Shown here: in pieces, positions 6,327 through 6,972 of the stretch
How positions within the stretch are numbered: position 1 is the first letter of the stretch
Layout: every line of letters starts with the position of its first letter
Origin: Planctomycetaceae bacterium
GTDB lineage: Bacteria > Planctomycetota > Planctomycetia > Pirellulales > Pirellulaceae
Length of the DNA: 6,972 bases
Direction of reading: 5' to 3'
Assembly (NCBI GenBank): GCA_024642765.1
Contig: JAHEAM010000026.1
Coordinates: 8,493-15,464, forward strand
Translations under genes and position numbers: made by a program
Notes under the pieces: generated by a model
Seen by the model: only the letters and a program-made list of their open reading frames with translations
The model's database searches: none
Told to the model about the DNA's origin: nothing

Positions 6327-6972
6327 CTACAAAATCAAACTTGGGCGCGAGTCCCCGTTTTGCCCCGATCGTCTAGCTTTGATGCGCACATAAGGCGCAA
6401 CAAAATGGCTTCGATGCCCAAACGAAAATCGCGTGGCGGCGCGATCGGCATGATTGGGTTCTACCAGATCCTCAATACTAAATCCTGCCCGACACATTAG
6501 CCCTAAAAGTTGCTCCCAGCGATGGATGTATTCCTGCGTGCCAGGTTCGCGCACCAACGTATGGTCATAAGCGGGCGGCACGGGCTCCGAGCGATAATAG
6601 GGTCGCTCCAGGCAATAGGAGCCTTGCGGAGTTTGTTCGACCTGCAAACTGGTCGGCTGTTTGTGCTGGCTCACGTACAATCCTCCCGGCTTCGTTACAC
6701 GTGCTACCTCGCGATAAACATTGCCGATGTTCGCAATGTAACAAGTGCTAACCGGATGAATCACCAAGTCGAATTGAGCGACGGCCAACATAGACAAATC
6801 GTCCATCGAAGTTTCCACAAGCTGAAACGACAATCCTGTCTGCTGGGCCATTTTGCGATCGAGGTCGAGCATGGCCGAACTGAAATCGACAACCGTTACG
6901 TTCGCGCCAGCCGCGGCGTACAGCGGACCATGTCGCCCGCCGCCAGCAGCCAAACACAAGACGTGCCAACCA
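6327..6972 (-). CDS. Class I SAM-dependent methyltransferase, N-terminus cut by window edge
   Basis: The frame enters from the right edge and ends at TAG 6327-6329, giving 214 residues in the window. Counting from the edge, VLCLAAGGGRHG (4-15) is the glycine-rich SAM-binding motif I, and Asp29 in VTVVDFS is the acidic residue that binds the SAM ribose. FDLVIHPVSTCYI (67-79) is the motif IV region and VYREVARVTKPGGLYVSQHK (85-104) the motif V/VI region, as in Methyltransf_11-type enzymes. The C-terminal part contains HRWEQLLGLMCRAGF and SFGHRSHFVAPYVRIKAR, a combination I recall from planctomycete and cyanobacterial methyltransferases of unknown substrate. Roughly 60-80 residues are probably missing at the N-terminus; the TTG at 6959 lies inside motif I and cannot be the true start. 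The last 15 or so residues (SGQNGDSRPSLIL) seem a variable tail. Substrate cannot be inferred. Confidence 0.9.
   Translation of the reverse strand, partial: GWHVLCLAAGGGRHGPLYAAAGANVTVVDFSSAMLDLDRKMAQQTGLSFQLVETSMDDLSMLAVAQFDLVIHPVSTCYIANIGNVYREVARVTKPGGLYVSQHKQPTSLQVEQTPQGSYCLERPYYRSEPVPPAYDHTLVREPGTQEYIHRWEQLLGLMCRAGFSIEDLVEPNHADRAATRFSFGHRSHFVAPYVRIKARRSGQNGDSRPSLIL

Noticed and set aside
1..6972. A novel defence, mobile or biosynthetic multi-gene system
   Set aside because: The genes are recognisable metabolic or signalling types without shared operon structure, integrase, transposase, repeats or toxin-antitoxin signs.

Overview
The window looks like chromosomal DNA of a planctomycete, probably near the Pirellulales. 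This is inferred from protein style, since there is no rRNA or marker gene here. The supporting signs are a Ser/Thr kinase with an HLD catalytic loop and a DWG metal-binding motif, an alpha/beta-hydrolase of a kind I associate with Planctomycetes, moderate GC content by eye, loosely packed genes, and starts mostly without a clear Shine-Dalgarno sequence. Apart from one decayed gene the content is ordinary housekeeping and signalling. I see no mobile element, CRISPR array, rRNA or tRNA.

Layout from left to right. Positions 1-550 (minus) hold the N-terminal part of an exported alpha/beta-hydrolase that runs off the left edge. Positions 598-1056 (minus) encode a small multi-pass membrane protein of unknown function, 47 bp upstream of the hydrolase and possibly co-transcribed with it. 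Positions 1234 to about 1577 (minus) are a relic of the C-terminal end of a SNF2-family helicase, broken by a stop and a frameshift. Positions 1604-2653 (minus) encode agmatine deiminase (aguA) and 2938-3816 (minus) encode N-carbamoylputrescine amidase (aguB). Positions 3968-4666 (plus) encode dethiobiotin synthetase (bioD), divergent from aguB. Positions 4853-6175 (minus) encode a soluble Ser/Thr kinase with a C-terminal PAS domain, convergent with bioD. Positions 6327-6972 (minus) encode most of a class I SAM-dependent methyltransferase cut by the right edge.

Functional links. aguB and aguA together convert agmatine to putrescine via N-carbamoylputrescine, so the two adjacent genes form a compact polyamine module, although a 284-bp gap and a promoter-like sequence suggest aguA can be transcribed separately. 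bioD carries out the penultimate step of biotin synthesis and stands without other bio genes here. The kinase, methyltransferase and hydrolase show no clear link to these pathways.

The observations most worth checking are the SNF2 relic abutting aguA, the kinase-PAS arrangement, the small conserved-looking membrane protein, and the inverted repeats between bioD and the kinase. I found no convincing evidence for a new multi-gene system.
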